Shown piece after piece: positions 53,707 through 63,092 of a stretch of 64,000 bases of DNA. A program made the position numbers and the translations under genes. Below the pieces are notes generated by a model. The model was not told the origin of the DNA. It ran no database searches and saw nothing but the letters and a program-made list of their open reading frames with translations. This stretch comes from Ignavibacteriota bacterium (lineage in GTDB: Bacteria > Bacteroidota > Ignavibacteria > UBA10030 > UBA6906): the NCBI GenBank assembly GCA_016707525.1, contig JADJHP010000006.1, positions 248,001-312,000 of the forward strand, written 5' to 3'. Numbering within the stretch: the first letter of the stretch is position 1; every line of letters begins with the position of its first letter.

Positions 53707-53735
53707 TTGACATTCTCGAATACAATCGTTAGCAT
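53707..53735 (+). promoter_or_regulatory. Promoter for the LamG-repeat surface protein gene
   Basis: TTGACA (53707-53712), a 17-base spacer and TAGCAT (53730-53735), 215 bases before the ATG. Confidence 0.55.
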
Positions 53736-53949
53736 TGAAGTAATTCCACGTAGTTCAGTCACTCATACTCCGCTTACCCTGTGTGTGTAGGGTTTGAACG
53801 CTACGTACGATCACTCAACGACAACGATTGCAGAAGGGAGGTGACTCGACGTCCTGCTACGCTATTCTCTGCAGGCTACCGGCGGAGATGATCCCGGCTG
53901 CCGGCAGACTCCGCTGTTTGCCACGCCATCAACACAAGGAGAGTACCCC

Positions 53950-56900
53950 ATGAAACCCCGGTTCTACTTCTTTGCCGTCGTCGCGATGACGATGGTGTGT
54001 GCGGTTGGGCTGTTTGCGCAGGGGCTCGAAACGGTGGGCGGGCCCTATACCGTCGACAGCAACACGGTCGTGCTGCTGCATTTCGATGGTAGTATGACGA
54101 ACGCCGCAGCAGCGATCGGGAAGACCGATACTGTTGCTGTACGGAATACCACCAACCCCTCCAAGATCTATTTCCTGAACAACACCGCGATCCCGGCTCT
54201 CGGACAGTGCGTCCGCCTGGACAACGGTGCGATCACCGACTCGACCTATCTGACGATCGCTGATACCTCCGCGGTCGACCTGACAGGGAGTTTCACCATC
54301 GAAGCATGGGCGAACATCTTTTCGTTCGGCGACAACGCCCAGGACTATCGCTGGGTCCCGCGTGTCTGCATGAAGCCCGCCGATGTCACGTTCTATGATG
54401 GCGCGAATTGGTGGCTTGAGATGTGGGGCGACAACCGTCTGTTCCACGGCGGCTATGTAGCGGAATCAGGCAATTACGTTTCCGTGACCTCCCCGAACAA
54501 CATGTTCGTGCCCGGCGAGTGGGTCCATCTGACCTTCATCCGTGATGCCGCCCGCGGTTTCATCGCGGTCATGGTCCACGACAAGGACAAGGTCCTGAAG
54601 GGATTCCTGACAAAGGGCTTCACGATCGGCGACGCGCCCAAGACCACGAAGCAGGCGGTCCATATCGGTTGGGCCGGTGCCAAGGGCATCACGAATGCAA
54701 GCAACGACTCGTGGCTTGATGGGTTCATCGATGAACTCCGTATCAGCAAGGTGGCCCGCAATTTCGCCGGACCGCCCGTGATCTCGGACGTCACGATCCT
54801 CCCGAATCAGCCGACGACGGCGACATCCTATGCAGCGGGCATCACCGTGTTCCCGTTGAATGCCGGCGGCAGCATCACGAGTGTCGTCCTGAAGTACCGC
54901 ACGGACACCACGAGCGCCTTCAGTTCGGTGCCGTTGACCGGTGGTGCGAACAACAGATTCACCGGCGTGATCCCCGCGACCACGTTCGGCAAGCAGGTGC
55001 AGTACTACTATGTTGCCACGGACAACAACGCCATGACGGCGATGTATCCGAGCGATGCGGAAGCGGCAACCAGTCCGACACGCCTGTCGTTCTACGTCTA
55101 CCAGCCGAACGCCATGACCCTGGATCTGACATTCGAAGAAGGCCCCTCCGGGAACCCGGTGGACCATTCCCCGAATGCAGCCACGATCGTGACGCGTGTG
55201 CAGAAGGACTATTCGACGGATGTCCCCATGGGCGGCGGCAATTACTCATGGCAGCTGAAGACCCATCCCGGTGTGGCGATCGATTCGAACTGGGTGGAAG
55301 CGGTGTCGCCGTTCCTGGCAGCGGAAGAGTTCACGATGGACTGCTGGCTCAAAGCGGACTCCACCGACCGTCATGCGGTGCGTATCATCATCAATCCTTC
55401 GGCAGAGAAGGATTGGAACAATGCGAACTTTGAACTGAGCCTCCGTAACGGCGGCCCGGGCGTCCCGGTGTTTACGGCACGCTACTGGGCGAACGACCTG
55501 TCGGCAGCGTATGTCGTGCAGGACACGGTCGCCGGTTCCACACACATCGGCAAGTGGCGCCATATCATCCTTGAACGGAAAGCCAATCCCGCCAAGTTCG
55601 CGATGGTCATCAAGGACGAGAACGATGCGGTGATCTTCCATAAGATCGTTGATGCACCGAAGCCGCCGATCATGGCGGGTGCACCGATGCGTATCGGCCG
55701 TTCCTGGTTCGATGGCGCCGACAATTACTACGTCGGGCCGTACCGCGGCAGGATCGACAATGTGAAGCTGTACAATTATGCGGCGACGGGAGCTACTGCC
55801 GGCGTCGGTATCGATCAGGTCGGCGGTCCGTACACGCCGGATGCGAACACCGTGGTCCTGTTGCATTTTGACGGCAATATGACCAACAGTGCGGCGGCGA
55901 TCGGGAAGACCGATACCGCAGCAGTGCGCAACACCACCAATCCCTCCAAGATCTACTTCCTGAATAACACCGCGGTCCCGAGTTTGGGCCAGTGCGTCCG
56001 TCTGGACAACGGTGCCATCACGGATTCCACGTACCTGACGGTTGCCGACACGGCCGCATTGGACCTGACCGGCAGCTTCACGATCGAAGCGTGGGCGAAC
56101 ATCTTTACGTTCGGCGACAATGCCCAGGATTACCGCTGGGTGCCGCGCGTCTGCATGAAGCCGGCCGACGTCACCTTCTATGATGGTGCCAACTGGTGGC
56201 TGGAGATGTGGGGCGACAACCGCCTGTTCCATGGCGGGTACGTTGCCGAATCCGGTTCGTACGTCACCGTGACCTCCCCGAACAACATGTTCGTGCCGGG
56301 TGAGTGGGTCCATCTGACCTTCATCAATGACACTGCCCGCGCGTTCATCGCGGTCATGGTCCATGACAAGGACAAGAACCTGAAGGGATTCCTGACGAAG
56401 GGATTCACGAAGGGTGACAGGCCGAAGACGACGAGGCAGGCGATGCATATCGGCTGGGCGGGTGCGAAGGGCATCACGAACGCGAGCAATGATTCCTGGC
56501 TTGACGGCTTCGTGGATGAGCTCCGCGTCAGCAACGTGGTCCGCAAGTTCGCCGGTCCGCCGGTGATCGCGGAGGTCACGATCCTGCCGAACCAGCCGAC
56601 GACAGCAGCGAACTACCCGGTGAGCATCACCGTGTTCCCGTTGAATGCCGGCGGCAGCATCAGCAGCGTGTCCCTGAAGTACCGGACCGATACGACAGGT
56701 TCGTTCAGCACGGTCGCGCTGTCGGGCGGCGCCCAGGACAAGTTCACGGGAACCATCCCGTCGACGACGTTCGGCAAGAAGGTCCAGTACTACTACGTCG
56801 CCACGGATAACAATGGCCAGGGTGCCATGTATCCGAGCGATGCAGAGGCCGCGACGAATCCGACCCTGCTCTCGTTCTATGTGTATCAGCCCCATGCCAT

Positions 56901-57891
56901 GACGCTGGACCTCACGTTCGAGGAAGGCCCGTCCGGTAACCCGGTGGACCATTCACCGAACGGCGCCCAGATCGTGACGCGTGTGCAGAAGGACTATTCG
57001 ACGGATGTTCCCACCGGCGGCGGTGTTTACTCGTGGCAGCTGAAGACCCATGCCGGCGTGTCGATCGATTCGAACTGGGTGGAAGCGGTGTCGCCGTTCC
57101 TGGCAGCGGAAGAGTTCACGATGGACTGCTGGCTCAAAGCAGACTCGACCGACCGTCATGCGGTGCGCATCATCATCAACCCCTCGAAGGAGAATGACTG
57201 GAACAACGCGAACTTCGAGCTGAGTCTCCGCAACGGTGGTCCGGGCGTACCGGTGTTCACGGCACGGTACTGGGCGAACGACCTGTCGGTCGCCTATGTC
57301 GTGCAGGACACGCTCGCCGGTTCCACGCACATCGGCAAGTGGCGCCATATCATCCTCGAGCGCAATGCGTCCTCGCAGGAATTCGCCATGGCGATCAAGG
57401 ATGAGAACGACGCTCTCTTGTTCAAGAAGGCGGTTGCCGCACCCAAGCCGCCGATCATGGCAGGTGCACCGATGCGTATCGGCCGGTCGTGGTTCGATGG
57501 CGCCGACAATTACTACGTCGGGCCGTGCCGCGGCAGGATCGACAATGTGAAGGTGTACAACTATCCGGCCGCAGGCATCACGACCGGTGTGGACGGCGAA
57601 CAGGAAACACCGCTGGTATTCGCTCTGGCGCAGAACTATCCGAACCCGTTCAACCCGACCACACGGATCAACTTCACGGTCCCGGTGCAGGTCCAGACGA
57701 AGCTCCTTGTGTATGACATCCTCGGACGCCAGGTGAAGACCCTGGTGAACGATGTGTTGCACGCGGGCCAGCACTTCGTGCAGTGGGATGGGACCAACGG
57801 TTCCGGTGCCCAGGTGGCCAGCGGCGTGTACTTCGTCCGCATGACCGCCGGACAGTTCGAGAAGACCACGAAGATGATGCTCATGCGGTGA
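53950..57891 (+). CDS. Giant LamG/Ig-repeat surface protein with T9SS C-terminal domain
   Basis: 1313 residues with signal peptide FYFFAVVAMTMVCAVGLFAQ and AAGGAG before the ATG. The protein is a tandem duplication of a ~595-residue unit. Each unit has a LamG/concanavalin-A-like domain (VVLLHFDG...SFTIEAWANIF...GEWVHLTFI), an Ig-like middle (ISDVTILPNQPTTA...VQYYYVATDNN), and a second LamG domain (TLDLTFEEGPSGNPVDHSP...GRIDNVKLYNY). The C-terminus (FALAQNYPNPFNPTTRINFTV onward) is a T9SS sorting domain. LamG domains bind glycans or proteins; four copies suggest adhesion or surface binding. No catalytic motif is seen. Confidence 0.85.
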   Translation: MKPRFYFFAVVAMTMVCAVGLFAQGLETVGGPYTVDSNTVVLLHFDGSMTNAAAAIGKTDTVAVRNTTNPSKIYFLNNTAIPALGQCVRLDNGAITDSTYLTIADTSAVDLTGSFTIEAWANIFSFGDNAQDYRWVPRVCMKPADVTFYDGANWWLEMWGDNRLFHGGYVAESGNYVSVTSPNNMFVPGEWVHLTFIRDAARGFIAVMVHDKDKVLKGFLTKGFTIGDAPKTTKQAVHIGWAGAKGITNASNDSWLDGFIDELRISKVARNFAGPPVISDVTILPNQPTTATSYAAGITVFPLNAGGSITSVVLKYRTDTTSAFSSVPLTGGANNRFTGVIPATTFGKQVQYYYVATDNNAMTAMYPSDAEAATSPTRLSFYVYQPNAMTLDLTFEEGPSGNPVDHSPNAATIVTRVQKDYSTDVPMGGGNYSWQLKTHPGVAIDSNWVEAVSPFLAAEEFTMDCWLKADSTDRHAVRIIINPSAEKDWNNANFELSLRNGGPGVPVFTARYWANDLSAAYVVQDTVAGSTHIGKWRHIILERKANPAKFAMVIKDENDAVIFHKIVDAPKPPIMAGAPMRIGRSWFDGADNYYVGPYRGRIDNVKLYNYAATGATAGVGIDQVGGPYTPDANTVVLLHFDGNMTNSAAAIGKTDTAAVRNTTNPSKIYFLNNTAVPSLGQCVRLDNGAITDSTYLTVADTAALDLTGSFTIEAWANIFTFGDNAQDYRWVPRVCMKPADVTFYDGANWWLEMWGDNRLFHGGYVAESGSYVTVTSPNNMFVPGEWVHLTFINDTARAFIAVMVHDKDKNLKGFLTKGFTKGDRPKTTRQAMHIGWAGAKGITNASNDSWLDGFVDELRVSNVVRKFAGPPVIAEVTILPNQPTTAANYPVSITVFPLNAGGSISSVSLKYRTDTTGSFSTVALSGGAQDKFTGTIPSTTFGKKVQYYYVATDNNGQGAMYPSDAEAATNPTLLSFYVYQPHAMTLDLTFEEGPSGNPVDHSPNGAQIVTRVQKDYSTDVPTGGGVYSWQLKTHAGVSIDSNWVEAVSPFLAAEEFTMDCWLKADSTDRHAVRIIINPSKENDWNNANFELSLRNGGPGVPVFTARYWANDLSVAYVVQDTLAGSTHIGKWRHIILERNASSQEFAMAIKDENDALLFKKAVAAPKPPIMAGAPMRIGRSWFDGADNYYVGPCRGRIDNVKVYNYPAAGITTGVDGEQETPLVFALAQNYPNPFNPTTRINFTVPVQVQTKLLVYDILGRQVKTLVNDVLHAGQHFVQWDGTNGSGAQVASGVYFVRMTAGQFEKTTKMMLMR
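54037..57606 (+). repeat. Tandem 1,785-bp internal duplication
   Basis: The unit at 54037-55821 recurs at 55822-57606 in frame, 595 codons apart, with long blocks nearly identical at protein level (for example around VRLDNGAITDSTYLT and YWANDLS) but many synonymous differences in DNA. Confidence 0.85.
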
Positions 57892-57973
57892 TCCGCACAT
57901 CCGTGCGGATGTCGTTGATGTTCAGTAACAGGAGTACGTTGTGACACGTCGTACGCGGTAAGTGACAACGGGT

Positions 57974-58013
57974 GGCAGGCGGGGCGGCCGGGAGGCCGTC
58001 CCCGCCTGTTGCC
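57974..58013 (+). terminator. Strong GC hairpin after the LamG gene
   Basis: GGCAGGCGGGGCGGCC pairs with GGCCG(T)CCCCGCCTGTTGCC, with one bulged T, and is followed by TCTTCTC. It may separate the LamG transcript from the downstream lipoprotein operon or reduce read-through. Confidence 0.6.
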
Positions 58014-58060
58014 TCTTCTCCTGGACGTGCTTCGATCCTTCTGACACCACGAGGTTGCGT

Positions 58061-58717
58061 ATGCGTAAGCGATGGATCCTTCTGTGTGCGGTGGCGGGCC
58101 TCCTCCTCAGCGACATCGGATGCAAGACCGCCGTCGAGCCAAGCCCCGAACCCGGTATCCTCCGCGTCGTGTTCAAAAGCTCGGATGACGATACGGCGAT
58201 CATCATCCAGAATGATACCTCGCGGTTCTCCCGGTGGGACAATTTTAACATCATAGTTTCCCAGTGCCGTCTGTACAGGGGAGACAACTACTCCTACGTG
58301 TACAACAACCTGAGCAGCGAGCGCAAGGCGGACGATACGGTGAACGCACTCGCCCGTGAGTGGTTGAGTGGCGTGCCGATCACGTTCCAGGATTCCGATT
58401 CCATCACGGTGGGCAACAGCCGGTTCCGCCGCTTTGTGATCTTTGAATACTACGTGCCGCCCGGGTCGTATCAGAAGATGTCCATCAGCGTGACAGCCTC
58501 GGAGATGGAATTCTTCATCCCCAAGCATTACCTCAACCCGGTGACCCTTCCCCCCGGTGTGACGCCGACCATGGAATTCCCGGTCAACGTCACCATCAGC
58601 GAACGGGGCGTCACCGAGATCGAACTGGAACTCCAGCCGTACAAATCGCTGCGGCGTTACCAGGACCAGTTCTACTTTGAACGCAAATTGGTGGTCAAAC
58701 AAGTCCGGGTGCTCTGA
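58061..58717 (+). CDS. Hypothetical lipoprotein
   Basis: 218 residues from ATG 58061, preceded by GAGG. The signal peptide ends at a lipobox-like LSDIGC (Cys20), predicting lipidation. The rest is beta-strand-rich (GILRVVFKSSDDDTAIIIQ, FNIIVSQCRLYRGDNYSYVYNN, MEFPVNVTISERGVTEIELEL). I do not recognise the family; the fold resembles the DUF4382-type lipoproteins that end in a similar strand, but this is a weak comparison. The stop overlaps an ATG of the next frame by one base. It sits between LamG and TonB genes and may be part of a surface complex. Confidence 0.6.
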   Translation: MRKRWILLCAVAGLLLSDIGCKTAVEPSPEPGILRVVFKSSDDDTAIIIQNDTSRFSRWDNFNIIVSQCRLYRGDNYSYVYNNLSSERKADDTVNALAREWLSGVPITFQDSDSITVGNSRFRRFVIFEYYVPPGSYQKMSISVTASEMEFFIPKHYLNPVTLPPGVTPTMEFPVNVTISERGVTEIELELQPYKSLRRYQDQFYFERKLVVKQVRVL

Positions 58718-58773
58718 TGCAGATACCCCACCCCGGTGCGATCCGGACGTCGAGAGATGAGGGCAGGTACTCT

Positions 58774-60261
58774 ATGAAACAACGGTCTCATGCGGTTCTC
58801 GCCCTGCTCCTGGCAGCGGTCTGTGTCCCCCTCTGGATCTCCTGCGAGCGTCCCGTCGCTCCGGAGAACCCCAATGGCCCGCCCGATACCCGGCTGGCCA
58901 ATGTCCCGAAAGAACGCGACACCGTCTTTGCGCTGGTGAACATGAGCTGGACCGGCGGGGACAACGACGGCTTCATCACGCAGTACCAGTACCGGTATTT
59001 CACGTATCATCTTGCCCCGGGGACGAGCGACACGTGGGTATTGTTCGACTCGACCGGATGGCATGACACGACCGGAACCGGCGCGACCATCGCGTTCAAT
59101 TCCACCGAAGCGCTCAATATGCAGCGGTTCCTGGTGCGTGCCAAGGACAATGAGTCCAATGTTGACCCGATCCCCGCCGAGCGCGTCCTCTATACCCTCC
59201 GCACCGTGTCTCCTGTGACCAGGATCCTGGCGCCCAAGAACAACGGAAGCCTGCTGGTGGACGACGTGGTCACGGATTGGTGGCCGGGCGTCCAGCTCAT
59301 CTTCAAGGCGACCGATCCCACGGGGCGCGGCAAGATCGTGGAGTATGCGTGGGCGGTGGACGACGGTCCGTGGACGTGGCAGGTGGACACCTCGGTGTTC
59401 ATCACCCCCGACAAGTTCAGCGGTGCCCTGACCGGCCGGCATGAGATCAAGGTCACGTCGCGCAACAACACCAACCTGATCGACCCGATCGGGGATTCCG
59501 TGAGCGTGAACCTGATCATCCCATCGTTCACCCGGAGCGTCATCATCATCGATGAGACGGATGAGTTCAACAACCCCTTCCTCACGTGGAAGATCGCGGA
59601 CAGCACGGTGGACCGCTTCTATTCGGATCTGTTCCCCGGTGCGACGCAGTGGGATTTCAAGACGCAGGGGATGCCGCCGCGTGAAGTGCTGGCGGAGTAC
59701 CAATTGATCGTGTGGCACGCGGATGACGTGCCCACCAGCAGGCCGCACAAGATCTCCGACCCGGCGAACATCGAGATCTTCACGGATTACCTCAAGGTCG
59801 GCGGTAAGTTCTTCATGAGCGGGTGGAGGATCCTGAAGTCGTTCGCGTACTACAGCAACTTCCCGTTCACCTTCGCGCCGGGGAGCTTTGTCTATGATTA
59901 CCTCCATATCCGTATGGTCACCGAAACGGACATCATGGGGGACATGACCGGGGCGAAGGGGAAGACCGGGGTCTTCTCGAGCATCAAAGTGGATTCCACC
60001 CGGCTCGCGAACTTCCCGTATGACGGGAGGCTCTCGCAGGTGAACCTGATCACCACCATGGCGGGCTTCACCGATGTCTTGTACTCCTATGAGAATGATC
60101 CGATGAGCCCGAATGTCAGCTATCGCGGGCGTGCGGTCGCGCTGCGGTACTACGGCACCGTGTACGATGCCGTGGTCCTCGGCTTCCCGATGTACTTCAT
60201 CAAGAAACAGGATGCACTGGTGATGTCGCAAGAGATCCTGCGGAGTCTGCATGTCCAGTAA
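58774..60261 (+). CDS. Lipoprotein with Ig-like repeats and a C-terminal GATase-like domain
   Basis: 495 residues from ATG 58774, after GAGGGCAGG; an ATG at 58717 overlaps the previous stop but gives no signal peptide. The lipobox LWISC predicts lipidation. An N-terminal Ig-like part (VNMSWTGGDNDGFITQYQYR, FLVRAKDNESNVDPIPAER) is followed by VIIIDETDEFNNPF...EVLAEYQLIVWHADD...IFTDYLKVGGKFFMSGW, a Rossmann-like pattern resembling class I glutamine-amidotransferase-like (ThuA/DUF4350-type) folds. No nucleophile Cys is seen. It is probably a surface partner of the following TonB receptor. Confidence 0.6.
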   Translation: MKQRSHAVLALLLAAVCVPLWISCERPVAPENPNGPPDTRLANVPKERDTVFALVNMSWTGGDNDGFITQYQYRYFTYHLAPGTSDTWVLFDSTGWHDTTGTGATIAFNSTEALNMQRFLVRAKDNESNVDPIPAERVLYTLRTVSPVTRILAPKNNGSLLVDDVVTDWWPGVQLIFKATDPTGRGKIVEYAWAVDDGPWTWQVDTSVFITPDKFSGALTGRHEIKVTSRNNTNLIDPIGDSVSVNLIIPSFTRSVIIIDETDEFNNPFLTWKIADSTVDRFYSDLFPGATQWDFKTQGMPPREVLAEYQLIVWHADDVPTSRPHKISDPANIEIFTDYLKVGGKFFMSGWRILKSFAYYSNFPFTFAPGSFVYDYLHIRMVTETDIMGDMTGAKGKTGVFSSIKVDSTRLANFPYDGRLSQVNLITTMAGFTDVLYSYENDPMSPNVSYRGRAVALRYYGTVYDAVVLGFPMYFIKKQDALVMSQEILRSLHVQ

Positions 60262-60271
60262 GGAGATCGTC

Positions 60272-63064
60272 ATGATGAGGCGTACGAGACACACGCCGTA
60301 CGTTCTGCGTGTATGGACGCTGGCCATCCTCGTCGTCCTGTGCGTTGCCGGTGTGGCCGCACAGAACACGGGGAAGATCGCCGGGACCGTCAAGGACAAA
60401 GCCACCGGTGAAGCACTCGTGGGTGCGAACGTCGCGGTCAAGGGGACCGCGCTGGGTGCATCGACGGATATCGAGGGGCATTTCTTCATCCTGCGTGTCC
60501 CGCCCGGTGTGCACGATCTGGCGATCTCCAGCGTCGGGTACCAGAGCATCACGCTGAAAGGCGTGAAGGTCCAGGTGGACCTCACCGCCGAAGTGCAGGT
60601 CCGGCTCGAGCAGGCGGCCATCGAGGTGGAAGGTGTGACCGTCATGGCAGAGCAGAAGATGGTCCAGAAGGACGTGACGTCGACACGGCGTACCGTCACA
60701 CAGGACCAGATCCGCGAGACCCCGGGGATGGATGCCACGACCGACATCTTCAAGCTGCAGGCGGGCGCGGTGCTCACCGCGGCGCCACCGACGCTCCGGC
60801 TGGCGGATGGCACCCAGCTGCAGGTGCGTGACGAAAGTCTGCAGGACGTGCACATCCGCGGCGGCCGCGGGGGCGAGATCCTGTATATGGTCGATGGTAT
60901 GCCCGTCACCCATCCCATCTACGGCGGCCGCAGCGTCATGGACCTGAACCTCGTTGACGTGGAAAGCGTCGAACTGCTCACCGGCGCATTCAATGCGGAG
61001 TACGGCCAGGCGCAATCGGGCGTGGTCAACATCATCACGAAGAGCGGTGGCGAATCGTATCACGGCGGACTCGAATTCAAGACGGACCAGGCCGCATTCC
61101 TGGGCGAATCCTACGTCACCGACTACGCCTCGCTGTACCTGGGCGGCCCGGAACCGATCACGCAGTATCTCCTTCCGGCGTTCGGCCTCGACCCGGGGAA
61201 GGGGTTGACCTTCTTCCTGTCGGCGAACTCGACGTTGAGCAACACACCGTATGACAACAAGCGCACGCGCCGCGATTTCGAAGTGTTCCTGTTCGATGTC
61301 CGGGAACGGCAGGACAACTCCACCAACCTGAATGCCAAGGTGAATTGGGATATCAGCGGCGAGCACAAGCTGGCGCTGAGTTACCACGGATCGCGCAAAC
61401 AGTGGAGCTCGTACGATTACCCGTGGATCTACTCGCCGGACAACACCGCGGATTACAAGCGCAACAATTATACGATGACCGCGGCGTTCAGTCATGTGCT
61501 TTCCAAGTCCACGTACTACACGTTGATGGCAGGATATCTGGATGTGGTGTTCAAGGGATCCCTGGGCGGGTTGACGCCTGCGGACTTCTGGACGCAGGAC
61601 AGCACGGGGAGGTATATCGCGAAGTATACGTCGCCCACCATCAACCCGAGCACCGGCTTCTATTATGCCGATGGGGTGCAATCGATCTGGCGCGACGACC
61701 ATACGAGGACATTCACGTTCAAGGGCGACATCACGTCGCAGGTGCATCCTTCCCATCTCATCAAGGCGGGGATCGAGGCGCAGGCGAACACCATCAGTTA
61801 CATCGATATCCAGGACGGCGGCAGCAAACTGTCGAAGTTCGGGCAGGGCATCGATTCCATCGCTCCCCCGGGGCCGTTCAATCTGTTCGGCCAGAACCGC
61901 TGGGTCTTCGATGTCAAACCCATCATCGCATCGGCGTACATCCAGGACAAGTTCGAGCTGGAGTATCTGGTCATCAATGCCGGCGTCCGGATCGACTACT
62001 TCAACCTGGGCAGCAGCGTGATGGAGCAGGGCTGGGTGTCGTCCTGGGAGCGCGCCACCGGGGTGAAGGCGGATTGGAAGCAGGGCATCTTCAAGATCAG
62101 CCCGCGGTTCGGCGTTTCCTTCCCCATCTCCGAGAACACCGTGGTCTTCTTCTCGTACGGCCACTTCAATCAGTTGCCGGAACTGCAATACTTCTACCGT
62201 GATCCCTACGGGAGCAGTTTCACGGGCAACCCGGCGCTGGACTACGAACAGACCATCCTGTACGAATTCGGGTTCACGCACCAGCTCACCGACTACTGGG
62301 CGGTCGACATCAAGAATTACGGCAAGGACATCTCGAAGCAGATCGGCACGACGCGGGTGTATGGCACGCAGGGGACGCCGATCGATCTGTATGACAACAA
62401 GGGCTACGGCCGTACGCGTGGCCTGGAGTTCGAATTGGTGAAGAACCCGTCTGATTTCATCGGCGGGCGCGCCACCTACACCATCCAGTGGGCGAACGGG
62501 TATTCCTCGTCGGCGTTCGATGACTATGTCCGCTCGACGAACAATTTCCCGTACCCGATCCGTGAGCGCGCGCTGGAATGGGACGTGCGGCATCAGGTGA
62601 TCGTCCAGGCGACCCTGTCCGCGGGCAAGGGGCAGTATCCGAACCTGTTCGGGCTCGAGCTGGCGGATGATTGGAACCTGACGTTGCTCTACCGGTTCTC
62701 GACGGGCACGCCGTACACCCCGGGGCAGGCGACGCTCAATCCGGTCGAGGCACAGAAGCAGGAGAACACCGTCTACGGGCCGTATACATCCACGACGGAC
62801 CTCAAGTTCGAGAAGGGCTTCACCGTTGGCGGCCTCCGGTTCGCCGTCACCTTCGATGTCTTCAATCTGTTCGATCAGCGGAACGTGCAGACCGTACAGG
62901 CAGGTCTCGGATTCAATCAATGGACCGGCGAGCCGTACCGGTACGGGGATATCCAGTATCCTCAGAACAACCTGTTCGATTACTACACGATGTTGAGCAT
63001 ACGGGATCCGCGCGTGTTTTCGACGGGTCGCACGACAAAACTGGGCATCCGCATTGATTTCTAA
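60272..63064 (+). CDS. TonB-dependent outer membrane receptor (CarboxypepD_reg-like, SusC/CirA type)
   Basis: 930 residues from ATG 60272, 6 bases after AAGGAG; ATG 60251 is an in-frame alternative. The signal peptide ends VAGVAAQ. It has a carboxypeptidase-regulatory-like domain (KIAGTVKDKATGEALVGANVAVKG...FFILRVPPG), a plug domain (VTQDQIRETPGMDATTDIFKLQAG, HIRGGRGGEILYMVDGMPV, AEYGQAQSGVVNIITKSGG), and a long beta-barrel ending in a C-terminal aromatic strand (KLGIRIDF). It imports a large substrate (glycan, siderophore or peptide) using TonB energy, or acts as a surface-complex base. It is in the same transcription unit as the two lipoproteins. Confidence 0.9.
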   Translation: MMRRTRHTPYVLRVWTLAILVVLCVAGVAAQNTGKIAGTVKDKATGEALVGANVAVKGTALGASTDIEGHFFILRVPPGVHDLAISSVGYQSITLKGVKVQVDLTAEVQVRLEQAAIEVEGVTVMAEQKMVQKDVTSTRRTVTQDQIRETPGMDATTDIFKLQAGAVLTAAPPTLRLADGTQLQVRDESLQDVHIRGGRGGEILYMVDGMPVTHPIYGGRSVMDLNLVDVESVELLTGAFNAEYGQAQSGVVNIITKSGGESYHGGLEFKTDQAAFLGESYVTDYASLYLGGPEPITQYLLPAFGLDPGKGLTFFLSANSTLSNTPYDNKRTRRDFEVFLFDVRERQDNSTNLNAKVNWDISGEHKLALSYHGSRKQWSSYDYPWIYSPDNTADYKRNNYTMTAAFSHVLSKSTYYTLMAGYLDVVFKGSLGGLTPADFWTQDSTGRYIAKYTSPTINPSTGFYYADGVQSIWRDDHTRTFTFKGDITSQVHPSHLIKAGIEAQANTISYIDIQDGGSKLSKFGQGIDSIAPPGPFNLFGQNRWVFDVKPIIASAYIQDKFELEYLVINAGVRIDYFNLGSSVMEQGWVSSWERATGVKADWKQGIFKISPRFGVSFPISENTVVFFSYGHFNQLPELQYFYRDPYGSSFTGNPALDYEQTILYEFGFTHQLTDYWAVDIKNYGKDISKQIGTTRVYGTQGTPIDLYDNKGYGRTRGLEFELVKNPSDFIGGRATYTIQWANGYSSSAFDDYVRSTNNFPYPIRERALEWDVRHQVIVQATLSAGKGQYPNLFGLELADDWNLTLLYRFSTGTPYTPGQATLNPVEAQKQENTVYGPYTSTTDLKFEKGFTVGGLRFAVTFDVFNLFDQRNVQTVQAGLGFNQWTGEPYRYGDIQYPQNNLFDYYTMLSIRDPRVFSTGRTTKLGIRIDF

Positions 63065-63092
63065 CAGCGTTCACAGCCGTGAGAAGGACCCT

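Larger units (their letters stand above)
53635..53949. other. Intergenic region (315 bases): hairpin, promoter and long leader
   Basis: After galM come a T7 run, the 53653-53681 hairpin, the 53707-53735 promoter and a ~210-base leader. The leader holds GGGAGGTGA (53855-53863), an apparent ribosome site far from any gene start, and the real AAGGAG site of the LamG gene. I found no convincing small gene. Confidence 0.5.

Noticed and set aside
60200..62920. Very long open frame (906 codons) on the minus strand
   Set aside because: It is fully antisense to the TonB receptor, whose domains are unmistakable. Long antisense frames are common in GC-rich coding DNA. The antisense protein is Arg/Val/Asp-rich with no family features.
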